Shown here one piece after another: positions 1 through 9,701 of a stretch of DNA of 15,058 bases. The first letter of the stretch is position 1. The number at the start of each line of letters is the position of its first letter. The stretch is from NCBI GenBank assembly GCA_910592205.1, contig CAJVPJ010000885.1, positions 1 to 15,058 on the forward strand. The letters are read 5' to 3'. The translations under genes were made by a program, and so were the position numbers. The stretch is from Paraglomus occultum (lineage: Eukaryota; Glomeromycota; Glomeromycetes; Paraglomerales; Paraglomeraceae). Under the pieces are notes generated by a model, which was given only the letters and a program-made list of their open reading frames with translations, made no database searches and was not told the origin of the DNA.

Positions 1-880
1 TATGGGTTTATTGTGGATAATAGTGATAAATAATTTTGAAGAAAACGACTTAATATTAGGTGGAATAGTGTATTTTGTTATCAGCAGATGAAGGTGGGAG
101 TGGCGAGATAGAATTAACTGATCAACGGAGAAGTTACTTGATAAGGTAATACGAGATTTTATTGGCGATGGGTTAGTCCGTTTTTCCCATGGTGTCTGTT
201 AACCAATGAAAATATTCGATAGTATAAGGTGATGTGAATTTAATATTCCACCACATTCAAATGATAAAGTAAATTCGTGTTTTTTAAAAACCAGATCGGT
301 TTCGCACTCTAGAAAAGCCAATCAAATCCACTCACAACAAATTCCCACTCGTCAACAGTTTTATTATTGAGTTCATTATTGTTATTCGAATCGTTTTTAT
401 TTTATGGAAGCTAGAAACGTTACTATATACTCAAACGGGGAATCAAATAAGTTATTATCATGTCTTTATTAATCACTGCACAAGATTGCCATTTAATGAT
501 AATATCGAAAACCCATAAAGGGTCTTTTTATATCATGCGGCAACGTTTTTCCGCAAAGCAGCAATTTCGAATGCTTGGCATATCTCACAAATTAGCAAAC
601 CGGGATAATGTTATGGCCGGCCGTCAATTCCCGTTTAGTATCCGGTTAAACTCGAGCCGGTTTGTATTTGACAGGTTTCACTGTACTTATTCGGAGAGTA
701 GTACACTTTAGCGGGGGTACCAAATGAGTAGTATAATGTTGACCACATTATCTACGTGATGAAAAGACAGTTAAATAGCCAAGGACGTTCCCGCCTCCCC
801 GCCTCTCTACTATTACGGAGAGAGTAGAGGGTTATTTATTATTATCTAAATTTATTTACTTCTTTTGGTTAGTTTTTTTT

Positions 881-914
881 GCAAATTAGGGTTAGAGTAA
901 CCCCTGAAATTTGC
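881..914. repeat. Imperfect hairpin with AGGGTTA/TAACCC stem
   Basis: GCAAATT-AGGGTTA is followed by GAG and then TAACCCC-TGAAATTTGC, giving an imperfect stem with a 3-nt loop. The 12-mer GCAAATTAGGGT recurs at 7603-7614, again just after a T run. The TTAGGGTTAG core resembles fungal telomere sequence but is far too short to be a telomeric array. It lies about 210 nt upstream of the CWH43 start codon. Confidence 0.4.
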
Positions 915-1042
915 TGAGAATTAATTTCGTAACACGAAAAATCAAAACGACATAATTTTCTCATTCCGTATTTTACCAACTATACACTTATAGGCATTTC
1001 GTAGTTTTGTCCGGACTACTTGCTTCCGTTACGACAGGTGTC

Positions 1043-1050
1043 TTTAAATA
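1043..1050 (+). promoter_or_regulatory. Candidate TATA box for CWH43
   Basis: TTTAAATA lies 72 nt before the CWH43 start codon, a spacing similar to that of the TATA-like boxes before the ML and HMG-box genes. It is a motif match only; no transcript start is visible from sequence. Confidence 0.35.
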
Positions 1051-1122
1051 CTACCTTGAAACCACTGGGAATAACAGAATTAGACCTCAACTAGGTTGTG
1101 GTGTTAGTTCTAATAATAGCAA

Positions 1123-4100
1123 ATGGCGACTTCCAAAGAGTCACCGGGTGGTGTAGTTGTTGCAAGGGTATGTATATGTGTGTGTGTGTGCGTCCATGTG
1201 TATGTGGGGGCGAGTGTGTATAAACTGCATTGAATTCGCACATACATGCGCTATGCTAACAAGATTTTTCGTGCTCTTTTTCCAGGTTAATGGAGCTTGG
1301 GTTCCTCAGGTGCATACGCTGTTTGCATTCGGTGAGCAATCAACGCAAATATCTGCATCGAACGAAACAACCTAAACCTGGATTCGCACGCGTGATTCTT
1401 AACATGATTGGGTTTTTTTATTGATAGTGGCATTCTTTTCTGCACTCGTGGTTGCGTGTTGGACGGATTATCGTGCGATTGTGAAGAACCAACATTGGGG
1501 ATATCCACAGGTATTTCGAAAAAGAATCCGGATATTCATTTTTACGTTGTGAGAGAGCGCCATTGTTACAAGTTTTGACTCTTTTCCGCAGGAATGGTTT
1601 CCGAGTGTCAGCGCCACGACTGGCGATCGATATCCTGCTCGTGCAATATTTCAGATATTCATGGCTGTTAATTCCGGTATGCACAACGACCTTTATACAT
1701 ATATAGGCATGGCATGGCAATGGCATGGCATGCTATCCTATCGTACTTACCTTTTCTCTTTGGTTTTTTCCTAGGCCCTCGTTTCCTGTTATTATATCTA
1801 TTTTACTTGTATTCTAGTAGTAATTCCAATAGCGTGTTTCCAAAAATCCATGCGGTGGTCGGACTACTGCGTACCTTGTCCTGTGGCGGATGGGTATATG
1901 TAACCTCATCTGAAGATCACGACACCCACGACATTGCCATGGTATCATATCTTGTGCTTACCATACCGTGGATGTTTGGCGCGTTGACATTGTCACAAAA
2001 CCCGAAAACGAAAAAGTGGAGGAAAATGGTTGCGTGCGTATTCTTTGGATCACTGGTTCCGATGGCTTATCAGTTTTATCAGCACAAGGCTAATCGGATT
2101 GCTGGGGGTAAGTGATAACTCGTTTATTTGACAAGAAATACGAAAAGTCACATCTAATGGCGTATTATGCACGTACGGGCAACTTGGAATATTCGCGTTT
2201 TGAATATGTATTCGTATTTATTTGTGCTCCCTAACTAACTCACTCACCGACTTGCTCTGTTTCTTTTCGTGACAAAATTTTTTTAACTCTTTATCTCTAT
2301 CTTTCTATTATTCTATCTATATAGCTTACTCAATATATGCATTATTTGAATGGGGGCTGATAATCTACGACGTCTTGTTCGACGCAATTAGTTTATATGA
2401 TTTCAATACGCTTGAGTTAGCTGTAATTGATGTCAATCGTCAGTCTAGGTATGGTTATAATATATCAGTATAATTTCATTTGCAATAAAACAAAACAGCA
2501 TTTTCTTTGTACTATCAATTTCTTATAAAATGGTTTTCATAAATCACGTATTCTTTAGCAGAAAAGTTGTTGCAACCTCATCCATTGCCGAAAAGGCAAC
2601 GTAAGTAAAAGGAAATTGGGAGTAAAAGAATGGGAAATATTGTAACTGAACATCAACCAAGATTCAAGACATGATTGATAATATTTCGAACAGGGACGGC
2701 ACAACAAATAATGAAACCTTGTTAAAAGTTGGAGATTGGAATAACCTAAAAGAGTTCATCGTTGACGTTTATCTTGGTATGTCCACTCTCTCATCAAATG
2801 TAATCAACGAATACTCGTAATGGTGTGCCCCGTTTTACCAATCACCAATCATCTACCCACCTTTTTTTTTAGCATTCGTTCACTGGTCAATGCTCACATC
2901 GTTAGCAGTAACTATCTGGTACTTTCCCCTCTGGCATATGGGACTCTCTGGATATGAAGTAACTATATTAATAACCTGCGTAGCAGGACTACTCGGAATC
3001 CAACCCATCCGCGACACCGTCCGATCCTACAAAGGATACATTCAACTTGCATCCCTGGTGGGGGTAGCTGCCTATTTGGTAAAAGATCCCGTCGCTCGTC
3101 TGTTGACGGTAACATTCGGCCTGGCACTCAACATTCTGGTATGGACATCGAAATGGGTAGAAAACACGGACGATCCCGGTCGACTAGAAAGAGAATCACT
3201 GGTATGGTTACTTGGCCTGATCCTCAGCAACGTTGTCAAAATGGCATGGTGGGCAAACAACCCCATATGGCCTATCATGCATCCGGGGAACGGTGGCGCC
3301 AACGGAACGGGACTATTTCTCGCCATCCTCGCGTCTGTAGAAGTGATACGGAGAAACGACAGGACACCGTCACCAGGAGAAAAGACAATCAGACCTGATA
3401 AATGGTTTGCTTCGGCTGCCGGGTTTGGATCTTTGCTTTTCGCCTTTCATTGTCTGCTTACCGATACAACGACAATCACTCGATGGGTTTACAAAGGGTA
3501 TCCTGATACCGGACCGATGCCAGTACCGTGGGGTGCATTGACCATCGTAGCAATGTCCCTTGGTGTCGTTTTGTCAACCAGTCGTAAATTCGTCACGGGA
3601 CTGCCTTGGTACGCCTTTGCCTGTGTTGCTTGCGGATGCATGTATTATTTCCCCGGATGGAAAGGATTCTATGGTGGATTGGCGCTTGCCATCTATCTCG
3701 TGTCTGTCGCCCCTTCGTTCATACGATCGGTAGCCTATTCACCTCCCGGAAAAACATTTTTCACGGCAATGATTATATATATTATTCTCTGTCTCGCAAA
3801 CATTTGGACTGTCGCTTATGCGTTTGTGCCTGCGGGTGAATATCTGAGAGAACATACAGATTACGTGCTGATAATCATGATGGGGCTGATTGGGATGGGT
3901 GTACATGCTGCCGGAAGAAGCTATTCGTTCAAGCATGCTCACGTCAACGTGACGAGATATTCGCGATATTACACAAAGCTTTGTTTGGGCGTGTTGGTCG
4001 TATTATCGACGTTGATAATGCTTGGGCGCTTGCCTCGCGCACCGCCGGTGCCATATCATCCCGAGGACAAGCTATTGACCGCCGGAATATGGACGATACA

Positions 4101-4994
4101 TTTTGCTTTGGATAACGACATGTGGGCGAGTGAAGTAAGGATTAGGGATGCTATAAAAGAATTGGAATTGGACGTTATTGGTAAGCAACCTTATTTCCGT
4201 TACTGGTGAATTTTGCCAACAACGAGCGTGGCTACTTTCTCTCTCACACACACACACACGTAACTTACGTCGTTATTTTCTGTCATGTAGGCCTGCTCGA
4301 ATCTGATCTTGGTCGGACAATAATGGGAAACCGTGATCTTTCTCAATTCCTCAGTGAAGAACTCGACATGTATGCAGATTACGGTCCTGGTCCATCCAAA
4401 CACACTTGGGGCTGCACCATGCTTTCCAAGTTTCCCATCTTACGCTCCACCCATCACCTACTTCCTTCACCCGTAGGCGAACTTGCATGCGCGATTCACG
4501 CCACTCTTGACGTATACGGTAAGGAGGTAGACGTGATTGTTAGCCACAATGGCCAAGAAGAAGATCCTTACGATCGCGAGTTGCAGACCAAAGAACTTGC
4601 CAGAATCATGAGAGAGAGTGCAAACCCGTTCGTGTTCTTGGGATACGTTGTCACTGAGCCGCTGAAAGGGAATTATCACATCTTGATGAAAGGTGGGAAC
4701 GTAAACGATATTGACCCCACAGATGACGATAGATGGTGCGAGTACGTTGCTTATCGTGGACTCAAGAGGACTGGCTATGCGCGAGTGAGTCACGGTGACG
4801 TTACCGATACTGAAATTCAGATCGGTAAGTTCCAGGTGTTGGATGAGTATGATAGTTCCACATGGACTGCGAGCTACAAACGAGTGAGCGAGGATAAAGT
4901 CTCGCCGGGTTTGAGATTTCCGCCTCAGTTTAAAGGAAAGGGTGTTCGTGGGCACGCGTACCACGTATTCGACGAACCAAGATATTACAATTAG
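1123..4994 (+). CDS. CWH43: Cwh43-type GPI-anchor lipid remodelling protein (10 exons)
   Basis: Exons by eye: 1123-1167, 1286-1331, 1428-1510, 1592-1676, 1775-2107, 2325-2448, 2562-2600, 2694-2776, 2873-4180, 4291-4994. All introns are GT-AG and join in frame, giving 949 codons plus stop; yeast Cwh43 is about 950 residues. Residues about 16-250 are the Frag1/DRAM/Sfk1 (PGAP2-like) part, with [10 protein letters not shown] and [19 protein letters not shown]. Residues about 280-680 are a multi-spanning PGAP2IP-like core ([15 protein letters not shown]). Residues about 690-949 resemble an endonuclease/exonuclease/phosphatase fold ([24 protein letters not shown]-poor SHGDVTD). In yeast, Cwh43 acts in the ER, exchanging diacylglycerol for ceramide on GPI anchors; that role here is inferred from homology. 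The start is the first ATG in frame with the conserved second exon, and exon 1 codes only 15 poorly conserved residues, so it is the least certain exon. Confidence 0.92.
1177..1190 (+). repeat. (TG)7 microsatellite in CWH43 intron 1
   Basis: Seven uninterrupted TG units sit just inside the 5' splice site of intron 1 (intron 1168-1285). They are exactly complementary to the CA run in intron 9. Confidence 0.85.
2557..2561 (+). promoter_or_regulatory. Tandem (NAGNAG) splice acceptor of CWH43 intron 6
   Basis: The acceptor reads TTTAGCAG. Both AGs (ending 2558 and 2561) are usable and both keep frame: the distal site gives codon AGA (Arg), while the proximal one gives AGC-AGA (Ser-Arg). The two isoforms would differ by one serine in the linker between the PGAP2-like part and the membrane core. 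I annotated the distal site; the choice is not decidable from sequence. Confidence 0.55.
4245..4259 (+). repeat. (CA)7 microsatellite in CWH43 intron 9
   Basis: (CA)7C lies in the last intron (4181-4290), preceded by a CTCTCT tract. It is complementary to the (TG)7 of intron 1 on the same transcript. Confidence 0.85.
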
Positions 4995-5007
4995 AATTCT
5001 GGTAACT

Positions 5008-5121
5008 AATAAAAATTCAGATAATAATACACATAATTAGTAAGGGGTTTTTAAATGATATTATTTGTAAATCGAAAACTCGAAGTAAGAAATACGTGTA
5101 AAATGTATGAAAGGCAATAAA
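5008..5121 (+). terminator. Candidate poly(A) signals after CWH43
   Basis: AATAAA occurs at 5008-5013, only 14 nt after the stop, and again at 5116-5121, about 120 nt after it. The second gives a more ordinary 3' UTR length. These are motif matches only. Confidence 0.4.
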
Positions 5122-5168
5122 CTATTAAATTAGCTATGCGAATTATTTAAAACCTTGTTATAAAGGTA

Positions 5169-5896
5169 CTATTTCGTGTCCCCGATAAGTATCCGAACGG
5201 TTGCATTACCTAAACGTACATAATAATAACTCGGGTAAATTTCCAGGAAAAAGTTTATGACAATGCCTGATCAAACGTAAAATTTCAGCTCAAGCGGATG
5301 TCTCTAGCAAATTTTCCAAACATTGGATATTTTGTTTCGAAAACGTGTGGAAACGTATGGAAACATACAAAATTAGAACTTAAACTTTAAAAATTCATAT
5401 CTCTACATGTTTCTAATCGATTTTCATAATTCTTTTTTTGCTTATCTGAACATGGTTTTTGGAACATCGAGTCGAATTATGAAACAATTGTTACTATAAA
5501 AGGAAACAACTACGCATTATAACTCTTAGAGTCGTCATGTTGCACGCTTATTTGCATTTCGTTGTAGCGATCACGCTACAATTTGCCCATTAGATCATAA
5601 GCATAATTACGGCTGGTTCAAAGAATAAAAAAGAGAAAAAAGAATACAAAATTTTGTTAAAAAAGCGTCGAGATATGAATTTTTGAAGTTTTATGGTTGG
5701 CATCGCATAGAGGGGTGTAGTATAGTCCGATACAAAATATTCCGATGTTTGGAAATTTTGCTAGAAACATTCGCTCGAGCTGAAATTTTACGCTTAATCA
5801 GGCATTGTCATAACCCTTTTTCCTGGAAAAATTAACGAGTTATTATTATGTACGTTTAAGTAATGTAACCCGTTCGGATACTTATGACCGCTACTG
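5169..5896. mobile_element. Foldback / Tc1-mariner-like MITE
   Basis: A long inverted repeat: the left arm (about 5185-5406) reads as the reverse complement of the right arm (about 5667-5885), roughly 85-90% identical by eye over the outer 150 bp and patchier inside. Perfect blocks include ATAAGTATCCGAACGG at 5185-5200 against 5870-5885. Read inward, the right end starts TA-CAGTAGCGGTCATAAG, the CAGT plus TA-target pattern of Tc1/mariner elements; the matching left tip is degraded, so the left limit is approximate. The spacer (5407-5666) has no open frame and includes a perfect 8-bp hairpin at 5562-5581 (TTGTAGCG-ATCA-CGCTACAA). With no transposase it is non-autonomous and probably old, since the arms have diverged. 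Confidence 0.75.
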
Positions 5897-5898
5897 TA

Positions 5899-6859
5899 AT
5901 TAAAAATTGTTCAAACAGTCATAATTATAAAATTATATTCAACACACAAAGACGTAACACAATGAGAAGCAATATTATAATAATGGCACACTATAAAAGC
6001 CAATTTGGTTGATGCGTGAAAAGTCCAAGTGTATATAAGATTCTCCGATACGACACGGAAAGATGTATTTAAAAGTTCAGCGCGAAATTAATTTAGGAAC
6101 TAGACATTGTTTGCTTGAAATGTTGATCGAAACGGGCCGATCTCAAAGGTCGTTTACACAAGGTTTAGATTACAAAACCATACATGGTTAATAACAATAC
6201 GGGTGCAATTGACCAAACAACATTACACGATGTATCACAAATATAGCGACAGTATTTTGCCATATTAATATATGCTAATTTGCTCGCTCGCATTCAGTTT
6301 ACATGTACATAAAGTGATCCATAGAAGTACATTCGGGATATTCGAATAATGGAATTAATTCTAAGAGATTAGACATTTTGGAATACTTGTTATCTTCAAC
6401 AATACAGATGTTTGTGATTATGGCTACATGTAACGAACCCTCATCAATTGATCCGTCTCGTACAATCAATACAGTATTGAAGACATAAAGGGTTCATTTT
6501 AAGCTTAAAGTTTACTAATAAATACATTATGTAACACTCCGTTGACCTTGTTAACATCCAATTGTAATTTATAATGGATTAAGCACTTTATACATTACAT
6601 TAATCCATGCATGTCACCCACATGTGGGGACACACTAATTCATTTTGGGCAATGGCCGCCGCGACGGATGTTTACCATGCCATGTGTTACACATATTTTG
6701 ACGATGTACCACAAGTAATATTATCATACATAAATTTGGGATATTACAAAATATTGTTTAAGAAACTGAAAGCTTCTTATAAAAATGATGGCACTGAGCA
6801 TGTTGGACTGTATCAACTAAAAAAGTTTATTAGTTGACTGATTAGCAATTACAAAAATT
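5899..6859. other. Gene-free spacer upstream of the ML-domain gene
   Basis: No convincing gene. An open frame at 6607-6837 (+) has no recognisable features and contains the likely TATA box of the next gene. A perfect 9-bp inverted repeat, ATGGATTAA (6574-6582) against TTAATCCAT (6600-6608), could form a hairpin with a 17-nt loop. A short GAACCCT/AGGGTTC pair lies near 6435-6493. Confidence 0.55.
6778..6784 (+). promoter_or_regulatory. Candidate TATA box for the ML-domain gene
   Basis: TATAAAA, 75 nt before the start codon of the ML-domain gene, is the best TATA match in the local upstream region. Confidence 0.45.
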
Positions 6860-7267
6860 ATGAAACATCCAATTTTCTTTCTATTCTTTGTGTTGATTAC
6901 AACTTCAGTAACTATTGCTAGATCAAGTAAACGACTCAAATTTTATCGATGTGGTAATTATCCCATACCAACTGGACACGTATCCATGTCACCCAATCCC
7001 ATTGTTTCAGGCCAACATGTTACTTTTAACATTTCCGGAACCGCAACTTCCGACTTTACCGACACTGCTACTGTTAACGTTTTTATTTCGAATCAGACAT
7101 ACGGAGCCAACTTTTGTAAACTCTATAAAAAATGTCCCGTCAAAGAAGACACTAAGTTTGACATCTCGTACACATTTAAACCGGCGCCTGCGAACTATGA
7201 TGAAATTACCATCGAAATAGACGACTGGAGCAGACTGTATTGCGCTACAAGCGTCCCGCCACCATAA
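6860..7267 (+). CDS. Secreted ML-domain (NPC2/MD-2-like) lipid-binding protein
   Basis: 135 residues in one exon. Residues 1-20 form a signal peptide (MKHPIFFLFFVLITTSVTIA) with a likely cleavage after Ala20. The mature part looks like the short fungal ML fold: a Cys at 31 after the first strand, then SMSPNPIVSGQHVTFNISG (the x-P-x-P-I-x-G-x-x-x-T-F pattern of ML proteins), TDTATVNVFI, a YGANFCKLYKKCPV block (Cys86, Cys92) and a last strand with Cys128 near the C-terminus. Two N-glycosylation sequons are visible (NIS at 57-59, NQT at 78-80). Family members such as NPC2 and fungal PG/PI transfer proteins bind sterols or phospholipids in a beta-sandwich cavity. Only four cysteines remain outside the signal peptide, fewer than in NPC2. 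The ligand cannot be told from sequence; secretion is inferred. Confidence 0.8.
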   Translation: MKHPIFFLFFVLITTSVTIARSSKRLKFYRCGNYPIPTGHVSMSPNPIVSGQHVTFNISGTATSDFTDTATVNVFISNQTYGANFCKLYKKCPVKEDTKFDISYTFKPAPANYDEITIEIDDWSRLYCATSVPPP

Positions 7268-8622
7268 CCGTCAAAGTAATCAACGAAGCACTCGTTACCG
7301 AGCTTATAAAATCTAATGCTTTTTGTTGGTGGGTGTTGCTTTGTTTCGTTCGACTCTTTTTTTCTCTCTTTTGCGTACGCACCTTTAGCAGACACTAATG
7401 CACAATGTTTTTATTTCTAAAATTAGAGTACAGTATTGCCCGATTTTATCGGTCGGCCCTTTAGATTTTACCATCGGATAATTTAAGTTAGAACGCATTT
7501 CACGACTATTTTTATGGGAAACTTATAAAATACTGAAATTGTTATGTTCAATAAAAAAAATTTTATGCTTCTTATAATTGCGAGCTATTTATTTTTTTTT
7601 ATGCAAATTAGGGTATAGTATTTGCGCATAAATGATAAAGATTATTAATGTCATGCTAATTATAATTGTAATCAAACTAGAGCTTGAGACGACCGTTCAA
7701 ACAATGTGTTAATACTAAGTCGACGGGCCCCATTCATGTCTGCCGTTAAATACGGCTTGGCTTTTAACATCAAACATTTCAAATTTTGTGGCGGTGTACA
7801 CTTCCTTAACCCGTCTTAACAGGACAGGAAAAAGATTAATTTACAAGCCGAGAGTTTGTTTTTTTTTCTATGAATAATTTTCTGTGGCAAGTTTTTGTCA
7901 AACATTATCTGGCATGGTAAACCGTCTTGTAATAAAGTAGACCGAATTTTGAGTAAATTTCTGAATGTACGTTAATGTCTTGGGTGTCCGCATCATTCAG
8001 GTGTAGCCATAAGGTGTGTCAAAAGTGGTAAATTCACCATCACCGCCCATTTACAAGCAATCAACCCTGTTGAAAGTATTTTATTGTTCACAAGCTGATA
8101 TAATAAGAGAATTAATTGTAGATATATATGTTTACATCACGGTTGATGAATTGATGATGAGATGTCCAGTAAAAAGTCTATATCTTTACACGCTAATACG
8201 AACTTTTTACGATTACAATATACCTGAATATATTTTTAATTGTATGACTCTTTGTAATTATGAAACTGTTCAATTGATTCCATTTTGAGGCATAATTACA
8301 GTTTAACAACAATGACTGTTGTATGTTTAGATCGTATGATTACTTTTGAAATGTTAATCATAACCAATTAACTACCGTTGTGTATGCCATCATGCATCGC
8401 TGAATTTAACATCCGTTTAACAACAATAAAATAATAGTATGATTTACTTTAAAGTATTATTGTAACAGTCATTATAGTGTCCGTGTCCATCGAGAGACAG
8501 ATCCGGGAATAATAATGCTTCTAATTCTGAGTCGGCAAAACTTAATGGTAATTGTTGTTTATTAGAAAACCTATGGCTAGACGAGAGCAATGGGCATGTT
8601 TATTGTGTATTTTATTGGGTAA
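7268..8622. other. Gene-free region downstream of the ML-domain gene
   Basis: AT-rich and without a convincing gene. An open frame at 8016-8288 (+) lacks any recognisable domain. It holds the likely poly(A) signal of the ML gene, a second copy of GCAAATTAGGGT at 7603-7614, the 13-mer GTTTAACAACAAT twice (8301-8313, 8415-8427), and a perfect 10-bp inverted repeat AATGACTGTT/AACAGTCATT (8311-8320 and 8464-8473). Confidence 0.55.
7550..7555 (+). terminator. Candidate poly(A) signal of the ML-domain gene
   Basis: AATAAA followed by an A run and T-rich sequence, about 280 nt after the stop codon. It is a motif match only. Confidence 0.35.
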
Positions 8623-8663
8623 CTTGTGTTGTATGTCAATTCTAAATTGACAACATACACAAG
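8623..8663. repeat. 41-bp hairpin with AATTGACA core
   Basis: Arms CTTGTGTTGTATGTCAATT (8623-8641) and AATTGACAACATACACAAG (8645-8663) are inverted copies that pair at both ends but mismatch over the central 7 nt; the loop is CTA. The inner 20 nt, ATGTCAATTCTAAATTGACA (8633-8652), match the repeat cluster at 8871-9005. Confidence 0.6.
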
Positions 8664-8870
8664 AAGTTGCGGGAGAGGGAAGACCGATTCTAATAAATTA
8701 GCGAGCGAAAAGTTCAGATCATAATAAGCCCACATCTTTTGCTAAACAGATATACATACGAGAAGCATAAATTGAGTATATGATACATTACGGTTAACAT
8801 ACTGTATATACATGCATTACTATAGTCTTGATAATGAATAATAAATACGTTTCTTCACAGATTATCCATT

Positions 8871-9005
8871 CCAATTTGACACATGTCAATTCTAAATTGC
8901 CATAATTCCAAACTGACATATGTTAGTTAGAATTGACATAAATTTTAAACTGACATAATTTCAAATGTCAATTCTAAACTGACGTAATTCCAAATTGACA
9001 TAAAT
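8871..9005. repeat. Degenerate 16-nt tandem repeat (AAAYTGACATAATTCC)
   Basis: Seven or eight imperfect units of consensus AAAYTGACATAATTCC run through this block, some replaced by a partly inverted 13-nt form (ATGTCAATTCT plus AA). At a larger scale, 8883-8920 and 8965-9002 are 38-nt direct repeats with only four mismatches, at 82-nt spacing. No open frame crosses it. Its origin (minisatellite or transposon subterminal array) cannot be told from one locus. Confidence 0.7.
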
Positions 9006-9701
9006 TACTTCTCAATTACATTATTAATTTGCCATTCACCACTGTCTTATACGTAAATGCTATGTTATGGCATTGACGCTTGTATCAATAAAACGTGAAC
9101 GAGGAAGTTAGAATTAATCCGATAAATGTAAGTTTGGGACACATGCATACCGGATATTCGCAGGCCTCTTATAAACAGGTACAGATACGAACAACAATTT
9201 GCCTAAGAACAAACAGTTACGTCGGTAATCGGAAAGATTAACTAATAATTAATTTCATAATGTATCATTGTTGTCTCTTGGGTTTAAGGGACAGACTAGT
9301 TACACATTGCAGTTGTAAAATTTATCAATCCACGTTACTACTCGTTCATGATCGTTACGCTTTTGTTTATATGTACAATCGTTGATTTAAGTTGTTTAGT
9401 CGGTTTGCTATTCTCTTTGTTTATCAGAGCAGCCATTCATCGTGCCGAATTATTACAATTTAGGAGACTTGAAGAGAGCTTATGAATTAGGTTCAAACTA
9501 TACGTCGTATCAAACTAAGTATTAAAATAGGGAAGCCATTTATTTCACATAATAATTATTTCATCGACAAGATTTACTACCATTATTTCGAAGTTGTCGC
9601 AGTATATCTGTATAGTAAGAAAACGTTAAAGCGGTACATATTACTATATTTAATATTGTGCGCAATACGTATGCATTGTAATTAAATTATATAATAATAA
9701 A
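9006..9701. other. Gene-free AT-rich spacer
   Basis: I see no gene, clear repeat or RNA here on either strand. The stretch is AT-rich with scattered stops in all frames. Confidence 0.5.

Larger units (their letters stand above)
1..1122. other. Gene-free 5' region upstream of CWH43
   Basis: No convincing coding region is seen. The only sizeable open frame (460-711, +) has no recognisable domain, signal peptide or splice partner. The stretch is AT-rich with homopolymer runs. It contains an imperfect GC-rich hairpin around 799-830 (CTCTACT pairing with AGTAGAG), a second hairpin at 881-914, and a TATA-like box near the end. It probably includes the CWH43 promoter and 5' UTR. Confidence 0.6.

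Noticed and set aside
460-711. 83-codon open frame on the plus strand upstream of CWH43
   Set aside because: No recognisable domain, signal peptide or splice partner, and the composition looks like chance translation of intergenic DNA.
886-895. TTAGGGTTAG as an interstitial telomeric repeat
   Set aside because: Less than two units, inside an imperfect hairpin; too short to be telomere-derived.
1714-1774. Alternative ATG start for CWH43 at 1714
   Set aside because: It lies in intron 4 and is only a read-through of the intron into exon 5; upstream exons join in frame and encode conserved family sequence.
2890-4209. A separate 439-residue membrane protein gene
   Set aside because: It is exon 9 of CWH43. 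The reading extends upstream to an AG acceptor at 2872, and the GTAAGC at 4181 is a donor joining in frame to the 4291 exon.
6607-6837. 76-codon open frame just before the ML-domain gene
   Set aside because: No domain, only 22 bp before the next start codon, and it contains that gene's best TATA match.
8016-8288. 90-codon open frame on the plus strand
   Set aside because: No recognisable features and no supporting promoter or splice context; length is unremarkable for chance.
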